Shown: positions 1 through 12,925, numbered from the stretch's first letter. The stretch: DNA of 64,000 nucleotides from Mercenaria mercenaria (GCF_021730395.1 NC_069373.1:46218501-46282500); one strand, 5' to 3'. Notes: generated by a model from the sequence alone, not told the origin. Numbers and translations: made by a program.

Positions 1-870
1 CACGCTGACTATGCTTAGGACATGCTGACCATATTAAAGACATGCTGATTATGCTAAGGACCGTGCAAAGAACATGCGGACTATACTAGTGACGTACAGT
101 TGATTAAGGCTAAGACCTGCTCACTATGCTGAGTACAAATTGCTGATTATGCTTATTGCATACTGACAACGTATTTATGGTCAGGATTCTGACTGCTGTC
201 TATGCAAAATACCTACTACCGATAACGCGTAGAACATACTTTTATGCTAGGAAAAACCTCCTTTCTGCACTAAGGACATATTGACTTTGCTCAGAACATG
301 CTGACTATGCCCAGGACATACTACTGTGCATATATGTTACATGCTGATTGTTCCTATGACATGTTGACTACGCTCGTGGCACACTGACTATGCTTAGGAC
401 ATGCTACTGTCTATATTACGACATTCTGATTATGCTTAAGACATCCGTTTGACTATACTTATGTCATGCTGACTATGCTAAGGCCATATAAATGAGGCAT
501 GTTGACTATATAACGACATTCGGACTATACCTGGGTCATGTCGACTATGACTATGCTAAAGACTTGCCACTGTCTATATTAGACATGTTGGCTACGCTTA
601 GGTCATGCTGACTATGCTTAGGACACGCTACTATTCGCTACTATAACAACATTCGGGGCATGCTTAGGTCATGCTGAGTATGCTTAAGCCATGCTGAGTA
701 TCTTAAGGTCATGCTTACTATGTTTAGGTCATGCTACTGTTTACATTACGAATGTCTGATTATGTTTAGGACATGCTGACTATGCTTTGGACGTGCTACT
801 GTCTATTCTACGACATGCGGACTATGCTTACAACATGCTACAGACTTTGTGTAGTGTAGGACATGCTAGA
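1..870. repeat. degenerate ~20-bp minisatellite
   Basis: Dozens of diverged tandem units around the consensus GACATGCTGACTATGCTTAG run from the left edge to about 870. Unit length varies from about 18 to 30 bp, and some units carry 'GCTACTGTCTATATTACG' instead. No long open frame crosses it. The array is cut by the window edge, so its full length is unknown. It lies 5' of the first recognised exon of the receptor gene and may be in an upstream intron. Confidence 0.85.
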
Positions 871-1237
871 CAAAGGATATTATGCATATCTTTCTGATAC
901 AGATTACACGAACAGTTTCAAGGATAAAACAGTCAAGCAAATACTTTTAAAATGCAGAACGACTGGGGTTATCTATTAAAATACAAGAACAAATACAAGC
1001 TCAAACGATTATATATATACTTGTAAATTGTAAAAAGTGATTATAGTCGTAGTGTGATCTTGATTTAATTTAAAACTATTTCATAGATTTTTGTCATGAA
1101 CAAAAATGAAAAATAAAATACTATTTTATTTTTTTTCTTCTTCTTATGATATTTCCTTATGTCGTAGATATACCACACTGTCACTGCTCACTTGCTTTTT
1201 GCTATGGGCATATATTACTTAGTTTTCTTTCCTACAG

Positions 1238-4200
1238 TGCTGACAATATCGGGGAAACCCCTTTTGCAAATCCACAACACACTGAATATTGTCCGGATTC
1301 AAAAACAAATACTAGTAGTAAGTTACTTTTTTTCTAATAGTTCTTTTATTCAGCAAAGTTTAAGACACATTTTGTTTCTACATAGAAAAACTTACTTTAA
1401 CTGTATTTTTGACCTTCAAAATATGCTTAAAAATGATTCAATCAATGAAATAGCTAAAACGAATTAAACGAGTATGCGGGTAAAGATCAAAATGAAACCC
1501 GTTGAACTTTATTCGTGTACAACTTGCAACGTATCAAACGTGTGACATCAGAATACCATAGCTATGAAGGGCTGCAAGGTGCATCGGATCGAAAGGCAAC
1601 TGATTTGCCATGGGATGTTGAACTGAAATATGTGGTGGCTTGTTTCTGATTGTGGTAATGTCTTGTTGGCGCCCCGTCAGCGCAAGTGCACGTCAAAAGT
1701 AGGGCGACGAAATGACACATTTTCTGTCTTGTTTGTGCCCTCGTCATGGTGGGAGGCAAGTGACTAGGAGGACACGATAAAGTCGCATTGTGTCGTGTTG
1801 AAACGAGGTTAGGACAACTCATTTTATCTGTTTCACCTTCAGGTTGACATGCAGACAGGCTAATATTGCCACCCAGATAAAAACAGAAAATAACTTTTAC
1901 CGTCTACCGCGTTGAATAGAATTAAACTGAAATGATATTTGCTCAGTGGAATGCCAAGAGACCTGTATTTACTTTAATTTACTTCAATTACTGGGAAAAT
2001 GCGTATGTGTAATTTAATTGCGCCTGTCAACCGGACGTCGAAACAAAGACAAATTAATTTGTCGAGTCCGCTTGTTGTCACTTGACGATAGAACGACAAG
2101 ACGACAAAATTTTGTCGTTTCTTCGTTTTCGCGGGACATGAGACTTTTTTCCAATATATTGAAAAAAATAAAAACTTTGGGTCCAAAACTTTACTCTAGA
2201 AAGGAAGTTAGGTGAGCAATATCTCAGTAATGTTACAGCTACTGAAAGAATATTCGCTAAAATGTTAAAAACGGATAAAACGTTTGAAAAGGTGCAGCCA
2301 TGTCAAGACTGATATTCTGATTGAACAGACACTAAATTTCACCAATAAAATTCTTTGATCAGTAATGTCAGAGACGAATGCATTATGTAATTAACAGCTT
2401 CATAAAAGTTCATTTAAATTATTCATTCATATTTTACACAATATTCAATTTTATTTACGTTTAGTTCAAGTACAGCCAATGAAATGCTTCACGCAAAAAC
2501 TGTTTGAAAATTTCAAAGCGTACTGGACGAAGAAAAATAGAACCATACTACTGTACATTGAGCACCTGCCTTCCACACAGAGAGATCAAACTATTGAAAA
2601 TATTTGCCATGCAACATGCAACTGTCCGCTGAATACTGCAACACCTTGTATTATTACATCTGCCCTAACTAGCTGCAATACTCCACGTAAATCAAAACCA
2701 ACAACAAGTTCCATGACTGAACATTCAACGAGTACTAAAAAACAAACTATAACATCACCTTCTGGATATGGCCAGCACAAATTACCAGATGTCGAAGGTC
2801 GGTATTTACTTAGTTGTTTCCTTAATCATTCAACAAATATAGCATCATTCGTAACAATTTATCTCATAGCTTTAATATCATTCATAACAATTTATTCCAC
2901 AAATTCAGCATGTGGTTTCCCGCACTGAAAGTCGTTGTTTCAAACCCACCAGGAGGCTAGACCCTTCATATAAAATTACTTACAGACTTTCGGATACGCT
3001 TTTAAATTTAGGTTCCATGTAGTGCGCCTTACACCGTGCACCTTACATGACCATGGACTATTCTGGAAATCCAGTATCTTCTGTATGTTGCACTTTGCTT
3101 TAGATCTAAACCCTAAATTGACTAACAGTCTTTTGGAGGAGCCGCTCATGTTGGTAACTGATGTCAACTATAAATCAACTTTAAAACACACCACAGAATA
3201 ACAGTATTCTATTAGTTTTCCAAGTATATCGACTTTGTTTTTACAGTTAGAAGTTGACAGTGTCATTTAGGAGGTCAAAAGAAAGAGTAAATGAATGTAG
3301 CAGTAAGCATAGTACGTACGACATGTACCTTATGCATTATATTATGTTTAGACCACACATTGTTTCTAGAGTGTAAGATGATTATTCAGCTTTAAAAGAT
3401 GCTGGAAAATAACTGACTGATAAAAAAAACTAAATGAAATCAGCACATAAGTTGTACAAACCAATTTTACTCAGAAATGGCCAGACATTGGCGACCTGAT
3501 ATTTTGTAGAGTAGCTGTTTGTAATAGTATTATCGAAATGATTTTCATTAAGTTCATGTTGGGGATAAAGTAGGTCACATGGTTGTAGTGGGTCCCACCA
3601 CAACCTAGTGACCTACTTTTCTTCCCAGGTAAACTTCCTGCAAATCATTCTGATAATACTAGGATAATACAGCTATTCTAAACAAAATACAGGTGGAAAA
3701 TTTGTGCCCTCTCTGATTTAATTTGTTTTCACAACTTCATCTGAACACTTATTCAGTCATTCTCTTTTCAGTATGTTTTTATAATTCATAGAATCTTACA
3801 CTGTAGAAACAACCTTAAACTAACCTTAAAACGTCAAGTACTATGCATACTACTATATTGATTTGATAATATATATATAGACTTTAAAGACATTGTCTTG
3901 ACCTTATATATGTCACTGTCAATTTGGAACTAGATACTTGTTATTTTTCTTTTTTTTTCATGCAAACCATGTATAAAAAGATTTCTGTTATTTTGTGGCG
4001 CGTCTCTAAATACAAATTTAATTGAAGTATTTTTTTTTTACTGATAATTGTCAGGCCCAGACAAGTCTGAAGAGTGCGTTTTGCTGGTTGCTATATCAGA
4101 TATGTGAGTTATGTTGCTTACAGAAATAAGGTTTGTTTTACAGAGACCTGTACAAAAGTACCGGATATCGTAATTGCTAGTATATGTTCGTTCATCGTTG

Positions 4201-6827
4201 GTGTGTTATGTGCTGTGTTCGTATTGCTCTTTCTCTTTCGCCGAAATATCTGTAAAAGGTATGTTTACATATTTTGTGCAAATATATAATTCTTTGTGTG
4301 AATAGATTTATTCTTGTAACTTCACTTGCCGTAAATGAAACGCAGGGTCTTAGTATGTTGAGATCTAGGAGATGAAAAAGCTGCTAATGTGTTCGCATGT
4401 TTTCCCATTACTATGTCAATAATGTCATGATCTACCGTTTACAATAAAACATGTATGTAACATTAAGTTATATTTATATCGAACGAAACTTACAATTTAA
4501 TATATAGGACCTTGCTTATTGGGTTGTCTTTAGTTTATATATTTCAAATCACGCATCAGACCTGCTAGATATGTAATAGAGGTGCTAGGGGGCGTGAGAG
4601 ATGTTTCACATTTCATTACCTCTCATGAACAGACTCTATCAAACCGAGTCTGCTATTAGTCTGCTTGGTTGCATTCTATGCGTCCAAGGGATCTTTTTAC
4701 ATGTTTTATTGCTAAGTCATCATAAGTGGTTATATTTTCCATAAGAACGCATCTTTCGACTACTGTGCTTCTTTATAGCCATTAGACAAAACACAATTAA
4801 CCTTAAATGAAAAGTAATTTACTACACTTTCTTTGTTGAATACTTCGTGAATAGAATTAATGTTATTCATACTAAGAGAATAATCTTATCAATCAAAGAC
4901 TAGTCATTCAGTTTTTTTATATACTGTGGGTATGTGCAATCTGTGTACTATTGTAGAAAAGGAACGGGTAAACACATAGAAGAGGTTGTTGTCCTGGACG
5001 ATGGTGGTTTCAATGCTGAGGTAAAGTATAAAACATACATCAAGAGATTGTTGTTTTTGGTAAAATTTCACATGTATAACTTCCAGTACTAAAGAATGAA
5101 TAGAGCTGTAACGTCTGGCCACGGCCAAAAACATGTGTAAGGTGATGGAAACTCTAAACTGTTAAGCTGAGCAATGTTTGTTATACAAGTTTACTTTTGG
5201 AAAACATTGAACGGGAAATCAACAATGTTCTTATCCATCTATAAAGTTCAATTAAAATGCAACCAGTGGAATAGTCGTCCGGACGTACATGTTGTTTGTT
5301 TGTTTGTTTTGGGTTTTACGCCGTTTTTCAACAGTATTTCAGTCAGGTAACGGCGGGCAGTTAACCTAACCAGTGTTCCTGGATTCTGTACCAGTACATA
5401 CCTGTTCTCCGCAAGTAACTGCCAACTTCCCCACATGAATCAGAGTTGGAGGGCTAATGATTTCAGACACAATGTCGTTTATCAAATAGTCAGGGAGAAC
5501 ATACGCCCCGCCCGGGGATCGAACTCACGACCCCGCGATCCGTAGACCAACGCTCTACCTACTGAGCTAAGCGGGCCGGCTCGTACATTTTGTGACAGAT
5601 AGACAGGACAGATATATAAAATAATTATGTACAAATGTATGTACTTTGATTTTGGCAAACATTCAACGTACATGAAGAAGTTCAGTTTCATCAGTATTTA
5701 TATATTCACACTAACCTAATACGTTAACACTGTATATTCGATAGTTAACATATTTATGTAATCATGATTAGTACAACCAAATTCTTAATTTGCTGGTTCT
5801 AGGCATGTTAGAAATTTCTAAGAAGGAAAGTGTTGCTTTTCGAGATTACTCAAAAACTGTTTGAAAATTAATGTATTTACATCATATGCTTCCATTTTGT
5901 AAACATAGGTATGTTTTTTTTTAATAATTCGATTTCACTCAATATAATTATGTAACCTGTTTCTTTTTCATAGGCGTTTCAATATTTTCACGATTTAATG
6001 CAAGTATCATTTAAACAACCGCCTTTAAGATATGAAAACAAAATATTTACATAAAAAGCAAAATAAATTTAGATTAAACAAGGTTTTAAAAACAGATATA
6101 TACGCTTAGTATTAAATTCGTATATTTAATTATGCATGTTCGTCTTTTACAGCCTTTTGAATCGAACGAAAGTAAGTCTGGTCCTGACAAAAAGACATAT
6201 GAATCTTTGACTAGTGCAGACAGTGCCATGAAAGACCACAGACATTCGGATCATGTTTACCTCGGAGTAGATACGAGACTTAGAGAGATATCAGGTGTGA
6301 AAAATGTTGACCGAAATGCGTTACCAACAAACTCCAATGAAATATGTAAACAGGCACCGGTAAAAGAGCAAAATAATGCGGCGAAGGAGGACCATGTGTA
6401 TAATGTACTGAAATCAGAAGAATCTGTTAATATTTACGAAGATGCAAAGGGAAATGAATTGCATGAACACACATACACTGGATTGAACAGCCGAAAGACA
6501 CAAGATCGCAATGAAGAGCAGGGAATTTCGAAAGGGCTTGAATACAATGACCGCACAAGCGAGTGCCCTGATTATTTCGTTTTAGCAGACGAAGCAAAAG
6601 GACTTCCGGCAAATGTTACACACAAAGCTAATGAAGTTCAAGGCTGCGACTTACACACGACCGAAATGACGGGAGTAGATCCGCCTTCAAGCGACCATGC
6701 TTATTTTACGCTGCAGAAGATTGAGCAATCTAGCAGCCCTACTCCACATGTTGAACAAAAAGATGAAGATAGTGAATCTGAAAATGACACTGATGGACAT
6801 GCATACCATACTATTGAAAGGGTATAA
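1238..6827 (+). CDS. single-pass membrane receptor with repeated YxxL/V/I tail (3' part, five exons)
   Basis: Exons by splice sites and phase: 1238-1317, 2465-2797, 4144-4258, 4957-5020, 6153-6827 (TAA). All four junctions keep one frame (a|tt, g|ag, ag|a, then phase 0), giving 421 residues in view. Exons 1-2 encode an ectodomain with Cys residues (for example CHATCNC) and a Ser/Thr-rich stalk; I do not recognise its fold. Exon 3 holds the TM helix (VPDIVIASICSFIVGVLCAV onward) followed by basic FRRNICKR. Exon 4 is a short linker. Exon 5 is a 224-residue tail with Tyr motifs YESL, YLGV, YNVL, YTGL, YFVL, YFTL and YHTI, most preceded by D/E-H-x. The N-terminus and signal peptide lie upstream, probably outside the window. 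The tail suggests SH2- or AP2-type binding, so a signalling or endocytic receptor; this is inference. Confidence 0.82.
3358..3813. mobile_element. MITE / foldback element in receptor intron
   Basis: Ends are inverted copies (TTGTTTCTAGAGTGTAAGAT on the left against ATCTTACACTGTAGAAACAA on the right). Internal inverted blocks near 3505-3545 and 3640-3690 lead to a tight hairpin centred at about 3594 (AGGTCACATGGTTGTAGTGG paired with its complement). No coding capacity. It sits in the intron between exons 2465-2797 and 4144-4258. Confidence 0.7.
5290..5576 (-). mobile_element. tRNA-derived SINE
   Basis: Read on the - strand it starts with a tRNA-like head: box A TAGCTCAGTAGGTAGAGCG and box B GTGAGTTCGATCCC. 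A body follows with GTTAACTGCCCGCCG and AAAACGGCGTAAAACCC, and it ends in an (AAAC)n tail, seen as TTGTTTGTTTGTTTG near 5291. It lies in the receptor intron between 5020 and 6153. It is a SINE rather than a functional tRNA gene because the tRNA part continues into a long non-tRNA body with a simple tail. Confidence 0.75.
6153..6827 (+). CDS. cytoplasmic-tail exon with D/E-H-x-Y-x-x-L/V/I repeats
   Basis: Terminal coding exon of the receptor gene. The acceptor TTTTACAG at 6145-6152 enters in phase 0 and the frame closes at TAA 6825-6827. Numbering the exon from 1, tyrosines of YxxL/V/I type lie at 16, 36, 83, 108, 141, 184 and 218. Five of them follow His: DHVYLGV, DHVYNVL, EHTYTGL, DHAYFTL, GHAYHTI. 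The spacing of 20-47 residues is too wide for a classic ITAM, and the -2 His does not fit a strict ITIM (S/I/V/L at -2). The last 25 residues before the final motif are acidic. Confidence 0.85.
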   Translation, partial: PFESNESKSGPDKKTYESLTSADSAMKDHRHSDHVYLGVDTRLREISGVKNVDRNALPTNSNEICKQAPVKEQNNAAKEDHVYNVLKSEESVNIYEDAKGNELHEHTYTGLNSRKTQDRNEEQGISKGLEYNDRTSECPDYFVLADEAKGLPANVTHKANEVQGCDLHTTEMTGVDPPSSDHAYFTLQKIEQSSSPTPHVEQKDEDSESENDTDGHAYHTIERV

Positions 6828-7345
6828 GTGTTAAGCTTTACACTAGAACATATGTATATTTATTAGTTCATGAAAATCCAATCGTATTCCATGCTATACT
6901 TTTAATTATTGAATTTGTTATATACCGTAATATGTTTTAACCTTTTGTGACTATTGTTGCATTCCTCCTAAATTATTTGATTGTTAGAAAATATTCATCA
7001 GCTTCTTTCATACAGTTTAGATGTCATACCCATGTAGTGTATAGTGTATAAAGTTAAATCTGTGTCTCTGATACTTATATAAGATTTGTCTTATAGTCAT
7101 CTTCTGTATTACAAGCTAGATATTTCAGTACTTAGTGTGCTTTTCTTAAAGACTTTCTAACTATTTTGGAGCTTACTGTACACTTATTTAATTTAAACTG
7201 CCTGTGTCTATATCATTCATTAAGTAAAATTTGCCCTCTTTACATTCATTGTTATATAACGTATAGAATTGGATGAAAAATAACTGTATAAGTGAGTAAG
7301 ATATACTTTGATCGTATTTAACCCACAGGAACATTATAGGTTCTA

Positions 7346-7351
7346 AATAAA
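7346..7351 (+). terminator. candidate poly(A) signal of the receptor gene
   Basis: AATAAA about 520 bp after the TAA at 6827. It is the first canonical hexamer I see downstream. No cleavage site can be seen from sequence alone. Confidence 0.35.
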
Positions 7352-9714
7352 ACTTTAAAGAGTGCTGATTTAAGTTAAAAGTATTAATCTGAATATTTAT
7401 TTTTGTATTCCACAGTGGTGTCATACCATAACAATGTTTCAGTGTCATAACTCCCAACGACACGCACTGCTCCAATTAAAATGAAATCTATATAATCTAT
7501 CTACGACAAAAAAAGGTTCAGGAGCAAAGTTTAGTAAATAAAAACTACCTGTTATACTAGAGGAATATCGATTTGGTAATCTTAAGAATGGGTCATACAC
7601 ATCATCGATGGCGTTTTTATATGGACTTAGGTGATACTGAAAATCAATCTTGTTACAAAAATCGACTATGAAAAACAGAATCTAAGGTAATCCCACAGAA
7701 AAGTATTGAACTAGAAAAACTGATGTGCGTAAATGTACTTAGTACACAACCACTTTGTTCACGAATTACCCGTGAACAAGGAGGCTTAGCTCAACACGTT
7801 ACTCTTAATTCTGACTGACGGGATTCAATAATAGGCAGTTTTTAAAGTCTGAGCTACTCTGACATCTGTCATTTAGCCTGTTCCTTGACGATATTTCTCT
7901 TGATTCTCTGATGTTCTGTCTTCTGCAAAAGTATGATGTGCATACGTATATGGTTCTTTTGCGTTTTGTATACATAAATCTACAAGAGTATTTGTTACGA
8001 ACATATATACATTGTACCATATATATTTTAGTTCGTACGGGATCACTTGGTGGGCACAACATTTTTGCACTACTCGTCACCACTTTGGAACATGATGGTA
8101 GTTAAGAGTAAAGTTTAGTGAACTTTTAACCGGTCTAAACTCCCTAGTGGCGTTTTTTGCCAATGGCCATTCCAAGGCGGTTCCAAATTTCTTCCTTCAT
8201 TTGTTTGTGAACTATTGTGTATATCTGTCTAAGATATTCCGGATATAGATATAATCAAGCTGGCACGTGTTATTTGTAATCTAAATACGAGCGTTTAGGA
8301 CAAACATAATAAATATCATTTGATATGCAGATTTTCAACTTAAAAAAGTTTAAATCTCATCGTGTACACGTTTTCATAATGCTGGTTGCACTGTCCGAAA
8401 AGATACAACAAATATAATTCGAAGTAGGCAATGCTGTTTTATTGAGAAAGAAAACATGAAGTGTTGTATGACAAATAGTTGGAACGCTATCACGTGGCAG
8501 ATAAAAAATATAATTAAGCTGGCGGGCCGATACGAGCATCAGCAAATTATTAATGTCAGCTGCCGCTGTCCTGATGAAAGCATGAGTGTGTGTCCCTAAA
8601 GGCCTGTATTTTAAAACATTGTCGTCGATTGGAGACTGAAAAGAAAATGAAGAAATATAGAAAGCGGCGAAAATGCACATGTACACATGAGGAAAAACAA
8701 TTTTTGTTGCACTATTAGTTCGTTAAGGCTGCGTTTTAACGAATATTGACGTGCAAACATGGTGCGTAGTCTGCCACTGTATCTGAATAGAAAGTTTCTG
8801 TTATTATGGCGAGATACTGGGATACATTTTTTTGAATTAGCAATAAATACCAATTAGGATTGTCATTACACTTACGGGGTATTTCATTTAACGATAAATG
8901 ACCCATTTTGAAGATATTAGTAGCATCAAATGTTTTAGGTACCGGGTTGATTAGAACGCGCAGTATACCCTTGTAAACAGTTTATGGGGCTAAGATTTAT
9001 GGTTATTATGAACAACCCTTACTTGAATGCAGGTAACTAACTGTTGGTAAAGCCTTAGCTAAGAATACAGAACTTTATGTGAGGGAAATCTGGCTCGCAT
9101 CATTTGTAACACAATAAAAATATAGTTTGCATATAATAAATATAGCTATGCTGACTGTTGAACTAATTCCTTTGCAGTAAAAGGAGTGGAAGGGAACATT
9201 CTATAGCATGATAAATACAATATATCTGATATCCCCCAGTAGTCAATTCAGCACGACTTACCGCTCTTCCGGGGCAAATTCTAATACTTTTTCACATGAT
9301 CAACTTAAATATCGTTATTAACCATCTTTTGCATGAAATAAACCTAGCAGCTGCATGATAACACAGTTCTCACCATTAATCAGCTATTTTAAAATATTGT
9401 GAACTTCACCGAGATAAGTATTTTCTTTGCCTGCATTGCTTTTTAATGATTTTGGAAATCGACCTGACTTTAGAAGCGTATCGAAATATAATCTGTGGAA
9501 ATGAGTATGCGTTTTTATTTGAGGGTATAATTATCAACTGAAAACATGTATCGGACGTCCGAATGTTTTTAATTCATCGTAATCATTATTATGAACAACG
9601 TAGTTTGGTTTTCCTTTCATATACGGGTGTTTGCGAAACTGATGTCCTCTTCTTAGCGTCACACTTTCTGGATCTATTTTTTTTAAAGAATTTTACAAGC
9701 AACTGAGTTTGATT
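7352..9714. other. intergenic DNA, no gene seen
   Basis: AT-rich unique-looking sequence. Short open frames here (up to 109 residues) have no recognisable domain, signal peptide or splice-supported extension. An imperfect inverted repeat is suggested around 7805-8105, where ends begin TACTCTTAATTCTGACTGA and close in AGTTAAGAGTA, but I did not verify pairing throughout. Confidence 0.5.
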
Positions 9715-9900
9715 TTTGTTTTGTTTTTGTTTGGTTAAACGTCGCACCGGTATAATCATAGGTCATATGGCGACTTTTCAGCTGTGGTGGTGGAGAAAGG
9801 TCCCAGGTGCCCCTCACTGGGGGGGGGGGGGGGGCACCTTGGTAGAACCATCGACCTTCCGTAAGCCAACTGGATGACTTACTCACAGTTACTGGGTTTG
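9715..9900 (-). mobile_element. SINE fragment (body/tail) with 16-G tract
   Basis: Shares 'AGGTCATATGGCGACTTT', 'CAGCTGTGGTGGTGG', 'GACCTTCCGTAAGCCA' and the following 'GGATGACTTACTCACA' with the fuller copy at 54952-55232 and the copy at 38207-38388. The tRNA-like head is missing. A pure G run at 9819-9834 replaces the short G-rich part of the other copies. Confidence 0.65.
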
Positions 9901-11760
9901 TGTCGCTCGCAAACCAATGAACGTTCAGAATATAATATCCTGTACCACGTGGGGATGCAGATACAAAAATAATTCAACAGAGCCGATGTTGTTTATACGT
10001 TTCTCAATGATTCTTCTCAGATGTGTCTTGCTAATGATAAGAATAATAACTTTATTTAACGAGGAGAACATATTTAGCTAGTGTCAGTCTAATATATGGT
10101 GCTCTACATAATGAATTGAAAATTCTATTCTTATTGTGTAACGGTTCCACTTAGTACAATTTAGTGAGGCAGGATTGGGAGAAAATGTGTAGATACCAAT
10201 GACTACACTTTTTAGATATAGATACATATACATGCAGATAAAAGTGATAACTTTTATAAAACCTAAAATCTGGATAGAAAGAATGTACAACGTACACAAA
10301 AATGCAATGATATTGTGGATGGTGGTGGTTAGAAAACATGTAATGCACAAATCTGAAAATATGGAAACGAACATAACAGCATCCTTCCCTCAGGAGGCTA
10401 TATTCCTCTTACATCCAGTGCTTAACACCATACATGGTACACCCAGACGGGCTGCAGATAGATGCTCAAACCCGCTGATTATTGATGCATTCTCGTATTG
10501 CTTCAAATACAAGCATACCACACACCACCCCCTGAGGCTATAATACATCAGCAAATATGGAAACGAATGTTGAATTAATATCCTTTTCAATGCAATTTAT
10601 GAGGAGCTGAATTACATAGTATTGCTGCTAAGAAGTTCTAAATATCGTTGAGAAGATCGGAACATCAATGCTGACACCTCTTCTGAAAAACACTCTGATT
10701 TCAGCCTGTGGACACATATTCTTGTTTGTAATACTCGAAAAGATTATCGATGCAGACATGCGACGCTGTAAAGTTTTCAACTTTTAACGGTTACCTAAAG
10801 ATTTTAATATAGCTTTTTAGGTCCAACATTATGAAAATATTTTTATCAATAAGACAATACCGCTGCTACGGCAGCGAGCATTGATTGATCAACCAAGGAC
10901 TATAATACAGTATGCCTTATTTTCTGTGACCTGGTTCATCTATTTTGTTGCAGTCGTTATCCTTTTGTGTTGACATGACTCGCCTTGGCACAGTTCGTTT
11001 CCGATTTTAACATAATAATGATATATGCAACGTACACATGGTCTACCAGTTAAATTCATACCTGAAGTTCTGCTATGCCTGTATTTGCCTGTGTCCGCCA
11101 CGACGGAAATTCCAGATTTGATGCAACACGGGGAGAAATACATAATTTTCATTTTCTATATTTTCGTTAACCATCGTTATGTAAGTGTTTTGTTCATTTA
11201 CATCTTTACCAAAACATTTTCTTAAATTTTCCACGGATATAAAATTAATACATACTTAATAATTTCAATAATTACTATAAAATTTGGATTTAATCTGTCA
11301 ACAAAATGATACCATACAAACTCTTTTTCGACTATCAACATAATTATAAATTCATGTGAACGTACATGTGCATTGAATAGAAGGAAAACTTGTTTCCACC
11401 AAAATTTGGTAAGAGAATTGCTATTTCAACAATATAAATGCCCTAACAATTAGTAAATATTGATATACATAATGTATTTGAAAAGCATATTTATATATTT
11501 TTATTATTTACTGCGTCATATTTTAAACACCACAAACAATATAAGAGGCTTTGGGTGGGGGTCAATTTCAAGGAATTTTGAAGTCATAAAAGGTAATCCC
11601 AGCTGATTTCTGTTTAATGAAATTATTTGATACGTGCGCCTGAATTAGTGTAACTTTCTGTTACACGAATACGTCAGGAACGTGACAGTTTCAACAAAGG
11701 AAACTATTTATATTTCATGGCTTGCGTGGGCTTGAAAATTAGTGGTGAAACGAAACGGGT
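9901..11760. other. intergenic DNA, no gene seen
   Basis: No exon, tRNA or clear repeat recognised. Open frames of 96-114 residues near 10084-10543 overlap on both strands, have no family signature and look like chance. CpG-poor and AT-rich. Confidence 0.45.
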
Positions 11761-11856
11761 ATTTCCGTAACGCGTGTGGTCAAGAGCATAAAACTTCCGC
11801 ATCTATTGTTACAATTAGCATTTTAATCCAGGGCGTTTACTTTTGAAGTTCCCAAT
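11761..11856 (+). other. possible 5' untranslated exon (weak)
   Basis: A locally GC-richer stretch ends in CCCAAT|GTAAGTTG, a near-consensus 5' splice site at 11857. There is no ATG-initiated frame before the donor. It is the best-looking transcription-start candidate between the receptor gene and the WASH exon. That is inference only: no TATA or initiator element is clear and the left boundary is arbitrary. Confidence 0.2.
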
Positions 11857-11974
11857 GTAAGTTGTCTTATTTTATCATATTTACATATTCATCTATGCTC
11901 TTTTAATTAAAAGATTGTTTCAAGTTTACAAACTTGCAATCTAAGTGTATTTTAATTAAATTGTTTTCTGATGC

Positions 11975-12187
11975 TTAACCCTTAGCCTGCTAAATTTCTA
12001 TAATGGACTGGTCCATCTTTCAATTTGGATAGTACCATTAACTGTTAAAAGGGGTGTTTACCAAAAAGATACTGACTGAATGGCGAACAGTGCAGACCAT
12101 GATCACACTGCACGGATGTGCAGGCTGATCTTGGTCTGCACTGGTCGCAAAGGCAGAATAACTTGCCACCAGCAGGCTAAGTGTTAA
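11975..12187. mobile_element. MITE family B, copy 1
   Basis: Terminal inverted repeats: TTAACCCTTAGCCTGCTAAA on the left, AGCAGGCTAAGTGTTAA on the right. The inside is palindromic: CGAACAGTGCAGACCATGAT against TTGGTCTGCACTGGTCGCA, around GCACGGATGTGCAGGCTG. A second, shorter copy is at 23516-23667. The inner core resembles that of MITE family A. Confidence 0.8.
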
Positions 12188-12404
12188 TCTTCTTTTTTGT
12201 AATACTCTCGAATATTTGTCGAAAATCAAACACACAAGGAGATTCTGTATGATACAGTATAAGACAGGTATATGCGTTTTATATAATAAAAGATTACAGG
12301 AAAATGCATGTGTCAGAGTTAACTAAATACAAATTAGACCTTTTGCGTCGTGAAAACTTGTCATCAGTATGGTGATTGATCTCTGCCATTTCGTTTTAGC
12401 GTGA

Positions 12405-12536
12405 TGGCGCGTTTGAATGGCACCAACACGACAAACATGCGCACAAATACGACAAATATCGTATTTGCCGTATCGGCGCGCTTATTTTCTCGTTTGACAT
12501 GTTGTCGTGTTGGCACCAAAATAAACGACAGAGGTC
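12405..12536. mobile_element. short palindromic element
   Basis: GGCACCAACACGACAAACAT at about 12419 pairs with ATGTTGTCGTGTTGGCACC at about 12500. The centre is GC-rich with 'CGTATTTGCCGTATCGGCGC'. A similar ACGACAA-rich piece occurs near 2060-2120. No coding capacity. Confidence 0.55.
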
Positions 12537-12844
12537 AGCCACACTACATCGAGGTTGATCAATAGATTCAATACAATACTTAATGATCTTCTTAAAGCAG
12601 CATGCCTCAAGATCGTTCGACAACAAATAAAATATATTTTAGATATCTTGAAATAAATGCTATATTTCTTAAGAAGGCTTTAAAACTTAATTACTGACAA
12701 ACTTTATGTTACGGAAACATGAGAATTTGCTGTTTTTACTGTTTTTTACGACGAAAATCGAAAAGCGTTTGTCACGCTTTTACTCCAGGTAAACTGTCTC
12801 TATTATAAATATCTATAGTTTGAACTCATTATTCACTACTTCAG

Positions 12845-12925
12845 CTATAGCGCTATTGGTTACGACGACGGGAAAATGTCTTTATTGCCGCGGAGGTTCG
12901 GGGTTCGATTCCCGGCGCGGTCATA
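12845..12925 (+). repeat. degenerate tRNA-like fragment
   Basis: GGGGTTCGATTCCCGGCGCG at about 12899 matches a T-arm with box B. The 5' half (TGGTTACGACGACGGG) is too poor to form a normal D-arm. Best read as a SINE head remnant or tRNA pseudogene, not a working tRNA. Confidence 0.45.

Noticed and set aside
4055-4101. Extra exon before the TM exon of the first receptor
   Set aside because: Splice-like sites exist, but every reading leads to a stop or a frame clash at the TM exon, while 2797 joined to 4144 is clean.
5482-5580. Functional tRNA gene on the - strand
   Set aside because: The tRNA-like part continues into a SINE body and tail, and the anticodon arm is poor.
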